Assembly: GCA_005893305.1 (NCBI GenBank)
Contig: VBOZ01000009.1
Location: 100,837-164,836 of the forward strand
Source: Candidatus Eisenbacteria bacterium
Lineage (GTDB): Bacteria > Eisenbacteria > RBG-16-71-46 > SZUA-252
Direction: 5' to 3'
DNA length: 64,000 nucleotides
In this document: positions 25,911 to 35,292 of the stretch, piece after piece
Layout: each line of letters starts with the position of its first letter
Numbering within the stretch: position 1 is the stretch's first letter
Program-made: the position numbers and the translations under genes
Notes under the pieces: model-generated
The model's database searches: none
The model's input: only the letters and a program-made list of their open reading frames with translations
Told to the model about the DNA's origin: nothing

Positions 25911-28004
25911 CTACCCCGGCGACCGCCGCCCGGCTCTGAGCTTGGCTATCTCGGCCTGGATAGATTCCCAGCCATCCTGGGCGGGAGCGATTCGCAGCGA
26001 CCTCTCATACTCCGCCACGGCCGCTTCAGCCTTCCCCATCCTCTCGTAGGCCATGCCGAGGTATAGGTGCAGGGTCGGATCCTGCGGAGACAGGCCAATC
26101 CCGCGAATCGCAGCGTCTGCAGCCGCGTCCAGCTGCCCTTGCTGCAGTCGAGTCCACGCGAGAGCTGACAATAGCCTGGGGCGTTCTGATGCGGCGGCAA
26201 TCGTTAGCCCCCGTTCGGCCCACTCAGCGGCTCTCTCATGATCTTGGGCGAGCGTGAAAAGTACGGAGGCATCGCTGCACCACGCTGTCAGTCGGAGAGA
26301 ATCGAGGTTTCCTTTGGACACTTCCCTCCAGATCGAATCGCGAGCGGTCGCAGAGCTGATAAACCGCGGAAGCGACAAGATACTGATCTTTGGGCCCGAT
26401 GCCCTCACAGAGTCGGAGTACCAGACTACGGTGCTGTGAGTCCGTAGCCATGCGTAGTAGGCAATTTCCTCCCTGTACTTTCCCGGCTGCGACTTGAATC
26501 GATCTGATACGCCGGAGGAGGCGACGTATAGGTGGAAACCATCCAGAAACTCAGGGTGGTATGCGGGGCTAACTCTCTCCGGTCGGGATGAGAAAAACGG
26601 CCAGGTTAGAGCAAGTCTCTCCGTGCTTTGGCTGTTGAGGACCGGGCCATACAGCTCAACCACCATTGGCATCGCGGGTGGGACGCGGGAATTGATCCAA
26701 CGCCTCGCGACATGCCGAGAGTCTGGCATCGCGAGTGCCATGCGGGTATGCGTCAGCTCAACCAATTGTGGAACGCACATCGCAGCCACGCCAAAGATCA
26801 AGCTCGCCCGGCGCAGAGGCGGGCTGTTCGCGAGCCATTTCGTCCGAGCCATGGCTAGGAGCGAGAACGCAGCTGCAACGATAAGGAAAGGAATTGCTGG
26901 GAGAATGTACCGTAACTGCGCGACCTTGAGCAGTCCGTTCCCGGCGACGATCAAGAGCGGGATTGTAGCGAGAGTGCGGGCTGCCCCGCCTCTGCGCCAG
27001 AGGACCGCGAGCCCGCCAGCCGCGAGCAAGAGAGTTACCCAACCGAGCGCACTTGGAAGAATCGAGAGGATATACACCGGCAAAGCTACCGGGAACTCGC
27101 TCTGACCGACCCAATCCGAGAACATGCTAGTGCTTTGTGCCTCGAAATCTCGCCGGAACGTCACCCCTCTCAAGAGCACGAATGGCGACGTAGCGAGAAA
27201 CGTCGCGATGGCGCACGTGACGCTCAAAAGGAGCGCACGAATCACCACTCGGTGCCGAGCTCCGGCCGCTCGAAGCCACTGGAGATGCCTCCAGATCAGT
27301 GAGAAGACCAGGATTGCGGGCACGTACTTGCTTGCTGTCGCGAGTCCGATCATTGATCCGGCCAGAACTGAGGGAGCCAGGCGTCCGTTCGATCCGATGG
27401 CACACAGCGGTCCAGCCGCCAACAGCACGAAGAGGGTCGCAAGTAGATTCGGATCCGAGACGTGCTGAGAGGTCAACACGTGGACGGGAGTGACTGCCAA
27501 GATCAGCGCCGCAAGAAGCCCCACGCTCGGAGATAGAAGAGACCTTCCGAGGCGATACGTAACCCAGACCGTCAGGACGCCAAGTACGACGCCGAAGAGT
27601 CGGGCGAAGAGGAAGAGCTTGTCTGGATGAGCTGCGGTGTGACGGACAAACTGCTCCGCTCCTCCGCCTCCCTCGAACAGTTGCCAATAACCTCGATACG
27701 CAACCTGAGCTAGGAGTGCCGCGTAGAAGCTCAGGCCCGGCCAGCCAGCTGTTTGTGGATCAAGGTTGAGCGGCCGCGTGCCGCCGCCCCACATGGCCCA
27801 CGCCCGAGCCATGGTCGTACGGTCCACCTCTTCCACAGCCGAATCGTCGATGACATTGATACCGAGGGACGGGTCAGGAAGGCGATCGGATACGCCCCAG
27901 AGTCGAAGCGCAAGGGCTAAGCCGAGGCAAGTAGCCAGGCCGATCCGCTGCCACGGCGAGGAGTGTCTCTCTGCCGAAGCGACTGACTGCAACTCATTTC
28001 TCAC
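25911..28004 (-). CDS. GT39-type membrane glycosyltransferase with TPR tail (paralog B)
   Basis: 697 aa, GTG start. The N-terminal region has ~11 membrane spans, with a conserved acidic first loop (LPDPSLGINVIDDSAVEEVDRTTMARAW) and the ArnT/PMT-like TSQHVSDPNLLATLFVLLA. The last ~140 residues hold TPR-like repeats (ERAAEWAERGLTIA, QGQLDAAADAAIRGIGLSP, YERMGKAEAAVAEYERSLRIAP). It closely parallels the gene at 30018-32219 throughout, including the extracytoplasmic YGPVLNSQSTERLALTWPFF segment, so the two are paralogs. Expected to transfer a sugar from a polyprenyl-phosphate donor outside the membrane; donor and acceptor unknown. Confidence 0.85.
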   Translation of the reverse strand: MRNELQSVASAERHSSPWQRIGLATCLGLALALRLWGVSDRLPDPSLGINVIDDSAVEEVDRTTMARAWAMWGGGTRPLNLDPQTAGWPGLSFYAALLAQVAYRGYWQLFEGGGGAEQFVRHTAAHPDKLFLFARLFGVVLGVLTVWVTYRLGRSLLSPSVGLLAALILAVTPVHVLTSQHVSDPNLLATLFVLLAAGPLCAIGSNGRLAPSVLAGSMIGLATASKYVPAILVFSLIWRHLQWLRAAGARHRVVIRALLLSVTCAIATFLATSPFVLLRGVTFRRDFEAQSTSMFSDWVGQSEFPVALPVYILSILPSALGWVTLLLAAGGLAVLWRRGGAARTLATIPLLIVAGNGLLKVAQLRYILPAIPFLIVAAAFSLLAMARTKWLANSPPLRRASLIFGVAAMCVPQLVELTHTRMALAMPDSRHVARRWINSRVPPAMPMVVELYGPVLNSQSTERLALTWPFFSSRPERVSPAYHPEFLDGFHLYVASSGVSDRFKSQPGKYREEIAYYAWLRTHSTVVWYSDSVRASGPKISILSLPRFISSATARDSIWREVSKGNLDSLRLTAWCSDASVLFTLAQDHERAAEWAERGLTIAAASERPRLLSALAWTRLQQGQLDAAADAAIRGIGLSPQDPTLHLYLGMAYERMGKAEAAVAEYERSLRIAPAQDGWESIQAEIAKLRAGRRSPG

Positions 28005-28071
28005 GCCGTCAGTCTACAGTGGCAGCGGAGAGCGGTGTACCCTCGTCTAGGCAGAGCACCCCGCGATCCGG

Positions 28072-28344
28072 CTAGAACTCGGACTCATCTCGGAACACAA
28101 CCTCGCGGCCGAACATGGCCATATGCGCAGCAAGCGAATCGAGGGTCCCGGACCCGGCGGCCCGATCCATGTTTGCCCGATACGCTTTGCGAATCAATCC
28201 GTTCTGGCGATCTGAAATGAGCTGCTGGCTCCGGCGAGCCCTTTGCGCTTGTTCGAACAAGTATTCGGCGAATAATCCGGGGAGCTCGAGGCGGCGAGGA
28301 AAAGCTCCACCACGTGGGTCGATCGCCGTGTCGTAGGGGTGCAT
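28072..28344 (-). CDS. Hypothetical small helical protein
   Basis: 90 aa. MHPYDTAIDPRGGAFPRRLELPGLF, then a helical, Gln/Arg-rich stretch (EYLFEQAQRARRSQQLISDRQNGLIRKAY). No signal peptide, no recognised family. It sits between the two GT39 paralogs and the carboxypeptidase-regulatory-domain gene on the same strand, 40 bases after the latter and 67 before the former, which supports a real gene in an operon. The ribosome site is weak. Confidence 0.45.
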   Translation of the reverse strand: MHPYDTAIDPRGGAFPRRLELPGLFAEYLFEQAQRARRSQQLISDRQNGLIRKAYRANMDRAAGSGTLDSLAAHMAMFGREVVFRDESEF

Positions 28345-28384
28345 CAGAGGATACCGTGGTTCCGAACGAGGGTGCTGCCTCCCA

Positions 28385-29953
28385 TCAGCTCACAATGACC
28401 ATTGGTTTTTGGTCGCCGAACACGCACAGAACCGTCCCATCGGCCCGAAGCACTACCGTACGATTCAAATCAAAACTGCAGGCGCAAAGCGGGCTACAGT
28501 AGTTTGACCACGACAGCCTCAGCTCGACCGTGTACACGTCCTCGAACACTCGACCATCTCTGGACAGCGTGGATGGGCGAGAAGATACTGAGGCGGTATA
28601 GGAGAATTGTGCCCTCTTCATGGGTATACCGCCCGTCCGACTTGAATCGCCTCGGGCCATAGCTTGGATGAGGGCGAGGTAGTAGCGAACGGCATCCATC
28701 GTCACCGCATAGGGCAAACGGACGCCGTCGAAGTCACCGTACCACCATAGACGCTTTTCCTTGCGGAGGTCCTGCTTGCTCGCATCCTTCCCGGCCATTG
28801 CAAGAATCGCGTCCGGTGGCGGATAGGTCTCTTCCGCGATGCGGAGAAGTCGTTCCTCGTTCGCATCTCGGACATACCTGCGTACGGAGGCAGTGAAAGC
28901 CGTGGTCGCAGTATCCCCTCGGATCCCACGATAGAAGAGGTCCACGCCCTGGCTGCCGAAACTTCGGATGAATGGGCGCTGCAGTGAGACATCGTCGGCT
29001 TGCCTTGGCGGAATGCTTTCCCTCGCCTCCAGGTAGAGGGCTCCCAGGGTGTCCACGATATCGCCCGGAAACGGGAGCGCAAGACGGTCCCTCGCGGTGG
29101 CATAGGGGGCGCACGGCGTCCGTGGCGGTGGCCAGGCGACCAGGGGGAGGTCGGCCGTCGTCGCGGCGTCCTTGACGACTCGCACGTGCCCGATCTCGCG
29201 AGAGTGGTATCCAAGCGCGCTCACGACGAGCGTATTGGATCCCGCCGGAGCCCCAGGAACCAGGTACTTCCCATCGGGCCCTGTTGTGTCGCTTTGCCGG
29301 GTTCGCTTCACGACGACCGAAGCGAATGGGACTCCCGATCCGCTTTCATTGACCACCCTTCCGGAAATTGTCCCACTACCGGGGGTGAGTGCACCCTCGG
29401 GTCTCAGGGAGCCCCCATAGCCCAATATGTCCTGGTTCCACCTAAAGCGAAGGGTCCAGTGGCAATTCTCGTAGAGGGGATCTGGTCGGGGGAGGGTGAC
29501 GGAGAAACCAGACAGCATCTCATCCGTAGCGATGCTTGCGCTGTCGAGCAGGTCGGGAGTGACGCGCCAGTACACTGCGAAAGTCGTGGAATCGTGTTCC
29601 GATTGTGCGGGAGTACTTTCCCATCCGGGAGGAGATCCAACGGTGTCGGGCAGGACGTGGGGGCGAGCTCCTGTCAGCTCACACGCGCCAGTCGCGATGT
29701 TGTATCCGATCTGGAGCCCGGCGATTCGATCCGGGTACCGACTCAAGACGGTGTATGTGTACGTGCAGGCGCCGGGCCGGCGTTCCACGCGGACGCCAAC
29801 CTGCGCCCATGGCTCATCGTGTGGTTCGGCTGCACGGAGCCTGGCAAACGGCGTGTCCGCCGCGACGAGGAACAGAGCCGTCGCGCACAGGCCCGCTACA
29901 GCTGCACGGGTTGCTGCCTGCCTGGAGCGAGCCAGCGGGAGGTGCAAAACCAT
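28385..29953 (-). CDS. Secreted protein with carboxypeptidase-regulatory-like domain
   Basis: 522 aa from the ATG at 29953, chosen because a signal peptide follows (ATRAAVAGLCATALFLVAADT). A longer frame reaches far into the upstream GT39 gene and is not credible. Residues ~50-165 are a beta-rich unknown domain (CTYTYTVLSRYPDRIAGLQIGY), with an echo in the 35293-36249 protein (YCYSYDLENRSTNEDHVSAF). Residues ~172-250 are a CarboxypepD_reg-like domain (GTISGRVVNESGSGVPFASVVV ... TGPDGKYLVPGAPAGSNTLVVSALGY). The C-terminal ~270 residues are unrecognised, with a CxxxCxC cluster near the end. An ATG at 30025 overlapping the upstream stop is an alternative start. Confidence 0.7.
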   Translation of the reverse strand: MVLHLPLARSRQAATRAAVAGLCATALFLVAADTPFARLRAAEPHDEPWAQVGVRVERRPGACTYTYTVLSRYPDRIAGLQIGYNIATGACELTGARPHVLPDTVGSPPGWESTPAQSEHDSTTFAVYWRVTPDLLDSASIATDEMLSGFSVTLPRPDPLYENCHWTLRFRWNQDILGYGGSLRPEGALTPGSGTISGRVVNESGSGVPFASVVVKRTRQSDTTGPDGKYLVPGAPAGSNTLVVSALGYHSREIGHVRVVKDAATTADLPLVAWPPPRTPCAPYATARDRLALPFPGDIVDTLGALYLEARESIPPRQADDVSLQRPFIRSFGSQGVDLFYRGIRGDTATTAFTASVRRYVRDANEERLLRIAEETYPPPDAILAMAGKDASKQDLRKEKRLWWYGDFDGVRLPYAVTMDAVRYYLALIQAMARGDSSRTGGIPMKRAQFSYTASVSSRPSTLSRDGRVFEDVYTVELRLSWSNYCSPLCACSFDLNRTVVLRADGTVLCVFGDQKPMVIVS

Positions 29954-30017
29954 TGCGTGTTGGCCCTCGTGACTCTCGCCGGTCGTGGAAGGGACCCCTA
30001 TATTACCATCGCGCAGA

Positions 30018-32219
30018 TCAGCCATGGTCACTCGACCCCCTGGATCCTCCATTGAGCTGCCTGATCCGCTCCCTGATCCGAGGAGCCTCCCGCTGTCCGG
30101 GGTCCAGCAGCAGTGAGGCGTTGTATTCGCTTGCCGCCTCCTTCGCCATTCCAATGGCCTCGAGAGCCATGGCCCGATAGAGGTGCAACACGGCGACATC
30201 GGGGTATTTCTGTAGTGCCCTATCGGCCGTCTGCAGGACTCCCCGAACATCCTCGCGCCGAAGCTGCGAGGTGGCGAGAAGGGTGAGTAATTTCTTCTCC
30301 TCAAAGGGCTCGGCGATTTCAATGCCACGCTTCGCCCATTCCTCTGCCCTGCCGTGATCCTCAATCGAAAGAAAGACATTCGCCATATTCAGGCACCATG
30401 CGACGAGACGACTTCTCAGGGTTCCGCTGATCCCCGTGTGCTTCCAAATGCTGTCCCGCTCTGCCTGACTGCTGATGCGGATTGGTAGAGCCCGGATTTC
30501 GATGCGTGGCCCGGACGCGGCCTTAGGGTCAGAAGTCCATATGATGGGCGCGTGTGCGCGTAACCACCGGTAGTAGGCAGTCTCGATTGGGTACGTACTC
30601 GCGGCTCTCTCGAAACGTCTGGAAACTTCGCTCGACAAGACGACATTGCTGAGACCGTCCAGAAATGCCGGGTGATAAGCCATGCTGACCAGGCTGGCCT
30701 GGGTCGCAAAGAATGGCCAGACGACCACAGCACGCTCACGCTCGCCGCTCGTGTTGAAGACGGGACCGTAGACCTCAACAGCCGTGGGACTCCCCGGCGG
30801 GATGTGCTCGTTGATCCACCGCCGGGATACATGGCGGGAGTCCGGCATCGCCAGAGCCGCACGCACCTGGACGTACCTCGGAAGCGGCGCAATTAGGACA
30901 AGCCCCAGAATCGTTGCGGAGACGAGCATCCTCCCGATCCCAGATCCTCGAGTGGGTTCGCCTGGAGCGGGGTTCCGGCGAAGTCGAGCACCGGCCCAAA
31001 CGCCAGCCCAAATCACCGACGCGCCCGCTCCAATCACCATGATCGGCAACGCCGGAAGGACGTAACGCTCTTGAGCGACCTTAAGCATTCCGTTAGCGAG
31101 GAGAATGCTCACACCGGTGAGGACGGTCAACCGACCTGCACGGCCACTACGCCAGATAAGCAGCATGCCCGTGAGGCTCAGAAGATAGCCGGGCCACCCG
31201 AGGGCGCTTGGGAGGGAGATGCCGAGATAGGTGGGAAGGGAGATCGGAAACTCGGTCTGCCCAACCCACTCCGAGAAGAGGCTCCGTCTTTGGACGATAA
31301 GATCCCGAAGCGTCGTCCTCCAGTCGAGGAATGTAAAAGGCGAGGCAATGAACATGGCGAGGAGCACGGCGGCGAGCGACACCCAGAGGCGCCGATCGCC
31401 AAACAGTAAGGTAATACTCCGGAACGTTACCTTCTTACGCTTCACCGGGAGGTGCGCCAGCATCAAGGGAACAGTGAGGATGAGGGGCACATACTTGCAA
31501 GCTCCGGCGAGCCCGATGGCCAGCCCGGCGACCGCCGAATCGCGAACGGTTCCGCCCTCAGCCACACGGCAGATGGCCACGACCGCCAGGAGCACGAAGA
31601 GAAGAGCTAAGAGATTCGGGTCACTGATGTGTTGTGAGGTCTGGATATGGAGAGGATTGCAAGCGAGGATGAGCGCTGCGGCAAGACCCGTCGGGCGGCC
31701 CAATAGCCGTGCCCCGAGCACATAGGTTAGTCCGACAGTCGCAACGCCGAGAAGTATCCCGAGCAACCGGAGCAGGAGAAAGACCTGCTTATTTTCCACC
31801 TGGATGTGTCGCACAAATTCAGCCGCCGCAGCGCCCGAATGACTCGCCACGAAGTAGGTCTTGTAGGCCATTTGTCCTGCGAGCGTCAGATAGAAGCTTA
31901 AGGCTGGCCATCCGCCTGTATGAGGGTTCAAGTCGAGTTTGGTCGCGTCACCCTTCCACATGTCCCAAGCCCGACCCATCGTGGTCCGGTCATTCTCCTC
32001 AACGACGGTATCGTCAAAGACGTTGATCCCAAGAGTGGGATCGGGGAGCCGGTCACCGAATCCCCACATGCGGATGCCGAGGGAGATGAGGAGTATGAGC
32101 ACCAACGGTCGATCACGGGCGACTCGGGTCGCAATTGAACGCACATACCCTGGCCCGGGACGTCGCCCCCCCGGCGAAGCACCGCGGCTCCTCCCGGGCA
32201 ACGCAGGCTTACCTCGCAT
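30018..32219 (-). CDS. GT39-type membrane glycosyltransferase with TPR tail (paralog A)
   Basis: 733 aa. After a basic N-terminus, ~11 membrane spans follow with the acidic first-loop motif LPDPTLGINVFDDTVVEENDRTTMGRAW and TSQHISDPNLLALLFVLLAV, matching paralog B almost motif for motif. The extracytoplasmic loop HVSRRWINEHIPPGSPTAVEVYGPVFN is also shared. The C-terminal ~150 residues hold TPR-like repeats. Both paralogs have the same architecture but diverged membrane segments, so the duplication is not recent. The start codon is uncertain: the first ~25 residues (Gly/Arg/Pro-rich) may not be translated, and a GTG further in is possible. Confidence 0.85.
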   Translation of the reverse strand: MRGKPALPGRSRGASPGGRRPGPGYVRSIATRVARDRPLVLILLISLGIRMWGFGDRLPDPTLGINVFDDTVVEENDRTTMGRAWDMWKGDATKLDLNPHTGGWPALSFYLTLAGQMAYKTYFVASHSGAAAAEFVRHIQVENKQVFLLLRLLGILLGVATVGLTYVLGARLLGRPTGLAAALILACNPLHIQTSQHISDPNLLALLFVLLAVVAICRVAEGGTVRDSAVAGLAIGLAGACKYVPLILTVPLMLAHLPVKRKKVTFRSITLLFGDRRLWVSLAAVLLAMFIASPFTFLDWRTTLRDLIVQRRSLFSEWVGQTEFPISLPTYLGISLPSALGWPGYLLSLTGMLLIWRSGRAGRLTVLTGVSILLANGMLKVAQERYVLPALPIMVIGAGASVIWAGVWAGARLRRNPAPGEPTRGSGIGRMLVSATILGLVLIAPLPRYVQVRAALAMPDSRHVSRRWINEHIPPGSPTAVEVYGPVFNTSGERERAVVVWPFFATQASLVSMAYHPAFLDGLSNVVLSSEVSRRFERAASTYPIETAYYRWLRAHAPIIWTSDPKAASGPRIEIRALPIRISSQAERDSIWKHTGISGTLRSRLVAWCLNMANVFLSIEDHGRAEEWAKRGIEIAEPFEEKKLLTLLATSQLRREDVRGVLQTADRALQKYPDVAVLHLYRAMALEAIGMAKEAASEYNASLLLDPGQREAPRIRERIRQLNGGSRGSSDHG

Positions 32220-32309
32220 GTACGCAGACGTTCGGCAGGATTATTCGCATTAGTGAGATGCAGAACTTCTGATAAGGCAGACGGGGGTAATTCGGACCCA
32301 AGGCGTTTC

Positions 32310-32560
32310 CTACCGGAGCAAGACCATCCGACGGCGGCTCGAAAACGAGCCGGCCCTGAGCTCGTAGAAGTAAATCCCGCTCGACACTTGGGATTCTTTG
32401 CTGTCCCTTGAGTCCCATCGCACGATGCGGACACCACCCGGTAATTGCCCATTCATCAGCTCACGAACCAATCGTCCCGCCACATTGTATACCCGCAACG
32501 TGACATCCGAGGGCTGGGATAGGCCGAACTCGATGGAGGTCTCCGTTTAGGCCGATTCTG
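32310..32560 (-). pseudogene. Orphan FlgD/Por-like C-terminal sorting domain fragment
   Basis: The last ~75 codons of a lost secreted protein: STEISIEFGL-like TETSIEFGLSQPSDVTLRVYNV, then AGRLVRELMNGQLPGGVRIV, SSGIYFYELRAG and RRRMVLLR-stop. Upstream, AQNRPN is followed by a small deletion of the usual PFNPS. It closely resembles the C-terminus of the 1408-aa matrixin-like protein (38385). It stops abruptly next to an integrase tail on the opposite strand (32570), so the junction looks like a recombination point. Confidence 0.65.
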
Positions 32561-32569
32561 GGCGGGGCT

Positions 32570-32650
32570 CGGCTCGCGAATCCGATGACTACCGTCGCGT
32601 ACACGCACCCGGGTGACGAGGAGCTGTACTCCGAGATTCGCGCGATCTAG
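32570..32650 (+). pseudogene. Tyrosine recombinase C-terminal remnant 1
   Basis: Reads RLANPMTTVAYTHPGDEELY SEIRAI-stop. This is the final segment of phage-type integrases (FARHANPxTTxxYTHxxDEELY) with the catalytic Tyr. Everything upstream of the RLAN is lost. It is the first of three such tails in 3.8 kb. Confidence 0.6.
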
Positions 32651-33116
32651 CCGGCTTGCGATCGCACCCGCGCCAGGGCCAAACCTGTCCCGTGGGAGCC
32701 GTTGCTTGTGGCCCGTCCCACGAATTGCCTTGCTTTATGGCGTCCATTGAACGACAGTGATGACTGTAGTCAGTCCCAGACCATCTCCAGCCTAACCTCC
32801 CCGACATATCCGGACTGAATAGTGACTCCAGGCCCTTGCCCGATTCCCCGGGCGACGGTCGATCCCCGCGACGGCGGAAATCCCGCGGCCCTGGGTCCAA
32901 ACGGCAACAGGCCTGCTCTTCGGGGATCCAAGTCCCGAAACGCCCGCAGTCGAATCGGCCCGCGCCGCACTCACCCCTCGGCAAACCCTAGCGTCAACAG
33001 ACCTGCGATTACCGGGTTCACTCCGAATGCAGGGTTCGGATTGCAGAGAATTAGGTTTGCCGTAGCCACACGGGATTGAGCAAATGGGGCTGCCAAAGCC
33101 CCCTAAGGAGGTTCAG
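32651..33116. other. Gene-free 466-base region with decayed sequence
   Basis: Only short, unsupported frames on both strands. The minus strand shows degraded fragments (for example GVTIQSGYVGEVRLEMVWD-stop near 32770). Just before the next gene a hairpin GGGGCT...AGCCCC (33086-33102) abuts its AAGGAGG site and could modulate translation. Confidence 0.45.
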
Positions 33117-34841
33117 ATGTTCTTGCGTCGCGAACACCTTGCCGCTCTTGTGGTCGCCGTGTCTCTCGCGGCCAGTACACAGCTCGCCTACGCCCAGGTT
33201 GACATGTGGCAACTCAACGGGGTGCCGCTCTGCGCGGCGGTGGCCAGCCAGGGCCAGCCGAGGATCGTGACGGATGGGGCCGGCGGCGCAATCGTCACAT
33301 GGCAGGACCACCGCAACGGCACCGACATCGGCACCTACGCCCAGCACGTGCTGGCCTCGGGGGCAGTGGATCCCGCCTGGCCGGCCGACGGGGCGGCGCT
33401 GTCCACCGCTGCGGGCGGCTACCAGAGTGTCCAGAATATCGCGACGGACGGGGCCGGCGGCGCCATCGTCACGTGGGAGGACGACTTCTCATTAGGAGAA
33501 TACAACGTTTACGCCCAGCGAGTGAACGCCGCCGGCGTGGTGCAGTGGACTCCGGACGGCGTGGCAATCTGCACGGCGGTGGGTAGCCAGGTCGGCCCGA
33601 CGATCGTGACGGACGGGGCTGGCGGTGCCATCATCACGTGGGACGACAACCGCAGTGGCGCTTACGCCACCTACGCCCAGCGGGTGAATGCCGCCGGCGT
33701 GGCGCAGTGGACTCCGGACGGGGTGGCGATCAGCACGGGGCAGGGTAGTCGGTCGATGACGGACGGGGCCGGCGGTGCCATTGTCACGTATGCGAAGACC
33801 TCCAGCAGCGGCACCGGCGTCTACGCCCAGCACGTGCTGGCGTCGGGCGCGATGGATCCCGCCTGGCCGGCCGGCGGGCGCGGGCTGTGCACGGTGCCGG
33901 GCCAGGGTGGAGGCTCGATCGTGACGGATGCGGCCGGCGGCGCCATCGTCGCGTGGCAGGACGGTCGCAACTTTGGCCACCCCAACTTTGGCGACCCCGA
34001 CACGTACGCCCAGCGGGTGAACGCCGCAGGCGTTGTGCAGTGGAACGCGGACGGAGTGCTGCTGAGCGCGGCGCCGAGCTACCCCGGTCAGTTGTCGGTC
34101 GTGCCGGACGGGGCCGGCGGCGCCATCGTCAGCTGGACGGACGAGCGCAGCGGCATTGACATCTACGCCCAGCGAGTGAACGCCGCCGGCGTGGTGCAGT
34201 GGACTCCGGACGGCGTGGCAGTCTGCACGGCGGTCGGCGGCCAGGGTTTCCCGGAGATATCGCCGGACGGGGCCGGCGGCGCCATCATCACGTGGGACGA
34301 CAGGCGTTTGAGCGGCAATTACGACATCTACGCCCACCACGTCCTGGCCTCGGGGGCTGTGGATCCCGCGTGGCCAATCGACGGCCATGCGCTGGGCACG
34401 GGGGTGGGCGATCAAAGAGAGCCGGAGATCGTGGCGGACGGGGCCCGCGGCGCCATCGTCACCTGGCAGGACGGACGCAACGGCAGCGTCAACACCGACA
34501 TCTACGCCCAGCGGGTCTCTGGGTACAGCATCTCGGCAGTTGCTACGGGGGAACCGATGTACTCCTTCGCAGTACGCGCCCCTCATCCCAATCCCGCGAA
34601 CTCCCAAGCCACGATCAGCTTCGACCTTGCCAGCCCCCAGCCCGTCTCGGTCAGGGTCTACGACGTGACGGGGCGGCTCGTACGCACGTTGGTCGCGGGC
34701 GGCGAGCTCCCGGCCGGGAGTCACAGCCTGATGTGGAGCGGCGCCAGCGATTCCGGCACCCTGGCCCATGCTGGGATTTATTTCATCCGAGTGAGCGCAG
34801 GGAGTGCCGCCCAGACTCGCAGGGTGGCGATTATCCGTTAG
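33117..34841 (+). CDS. Secreted repeat protein with sorting domain
   Basis: 574 aa from the ATG at 33117, seven bases after a perfect AAGGAGG. Signal peptide MFLRREHLAALVVAVSLAAS ... AYA. The body is about eight repeats of ~60 residues built on DGAGGAIVTWQDxR ... IYAQRVNAAGVVQWTPDGVA, beta-propeller-like and with very similar DNA between copies (near 33520-33570, 33690-33740, 34010-34060, 34165-34215). The C-terminal ~85 residues are a FlgD/Por-like domain (PNPANSQATISFDLASPQPV ... VYDVTGRLVRTLVAGGELPAG ... AGIYFIRVSAG ... RRVAIIR). Probably a surface-exposed adhesion or recognition protein. Flanked on both sides by integrase tails. Confidence 0.85.
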   Translation: MFLRREHLAALVVAVSLAASTQLAYAQVDMWQLNGVPLCAAVASQGQPRIVTDGAGGAIVTWQDHRNGTDIGTYAQHVLASGAVDPAWPADGAALSTAAGGYQSVQNIATDGAGGAIVTWEDDFSLGEYNVYAQRVNAAGVVQWTPDGVAICTAVGSQVGPTIVTDGAGGAIITWDDNRSGAYATYAQRVNAAGVAQWTPDGVAISTGQGSRSMTDGAGGAIVTYAKTSSSGTGVYAQHVLASGAMDPAWPAGGRGLCTVPGQGGGSIVTDAAGGAIVAWQDGRNFGHPNFGDPDTYAQRVNAAGVVQWNADGVLLSAAPSYPGQLSVVPDGAGGAIVSWTDERSGIDIYAQRVNAAGVVQWTPDGVAVCTAVGGQGFPEISPDGAGGAIITWDDRRLSGNYDIYAHHVLASGAVDPAWPIDGHALGTGVGDQREPEIVADGARGAIVTWQDGRNGSVNTDIYAQRVSGYSISAVATGEPMYSFAVRAPHPNPANSQATISFDLASPQPVSVRVYDVTGRLVRTLVAGGELPAGSHSLMWSGASDSGTLAHAGIYFIRVSAGSAAQTRRVAIIR

Positions 34842-34859
34842 GCGGGCTCTTGCGCGCGG

Positions 34860-35078
34860 ACGCTACGCCGCACCGCGATCACGAGCGTCTACCGGGCCAC
34901 GAAGGACCTCTTCCTAATGCAGCGCTTCGCGCGGCACGCGAATCCAATTACGACGGCCGCGTACACCCATTCGAGCGACGAGGAACTCTACGCGAGGATC
35001 GGCGGGATCCAGCGCAGCGCACTCGTGCGTCGACTTGAATTTCTAGCTGTCCGTGCTAGCCTTTCGGGCAGGAGGTGA
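34860..35078 (+). pseudogene. Tyrosine recombinase C-terminal remnant 2
   Basis: The best preserved of three: TLRRTAITSVYRATKDLFLM, QRFARHANPITTAAYTHSSD, EELYARIGGIQRS and on to a TGA at 35076. It keeps the second conserved Arg (LRRT), the [G/R]HA histidine and the catalytic Tyr, but no N-terminal or core-binding domain. It begins only 19 bases after the stop of the repeat protein. Confidence 0.7.
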
Positions 35079-35152
35079 TGCCGCCTGAGGGCATTACCGA
35101 GCCTCCCGGGTAAACAGCCCCAAATGCGGGGATAACCACGATGCCACCCGGG
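35074..35152 (+). promoter_or_regulatory. Possible structured leader upstream of the TonB-C gene
   Basis: GGTGATGCC pairs with GGCATTACC (35074-35098, one G-U). Right after it, CCCGGGT (35105-35111) pairs with ACCCGGG (35146-35152), enclosing CCCC-AAATGC-GGGG. It lies about 140 bases before the start codon at 35293. No known riboswitch consensus recognised. The 34842-35292 gap otherwise holds the integrase tail. Confidence 0.35.
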
Positions 35153-35292
35153 CGCGGGCAAGCGCGCGAAGCGGCCTGAGGGACGTGGGATCGCGGCACG
35201 GTATGGCAAGGGAGCCGCAGGGTGCTTGCCCCAGCCCTCGACTCCAGCTCGCATTGGATACCCCCCCCGATTACTCCAATTGGAGCTCGAGC

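Noticed and set aside
28385..30379. 664-codon version of the carboxypeptidase-regulatory-domain gene
   Set aside because: Its first ~140 codons overlap the GT39 gene in another frame and are Arg/Pro-rich shadow sequence.
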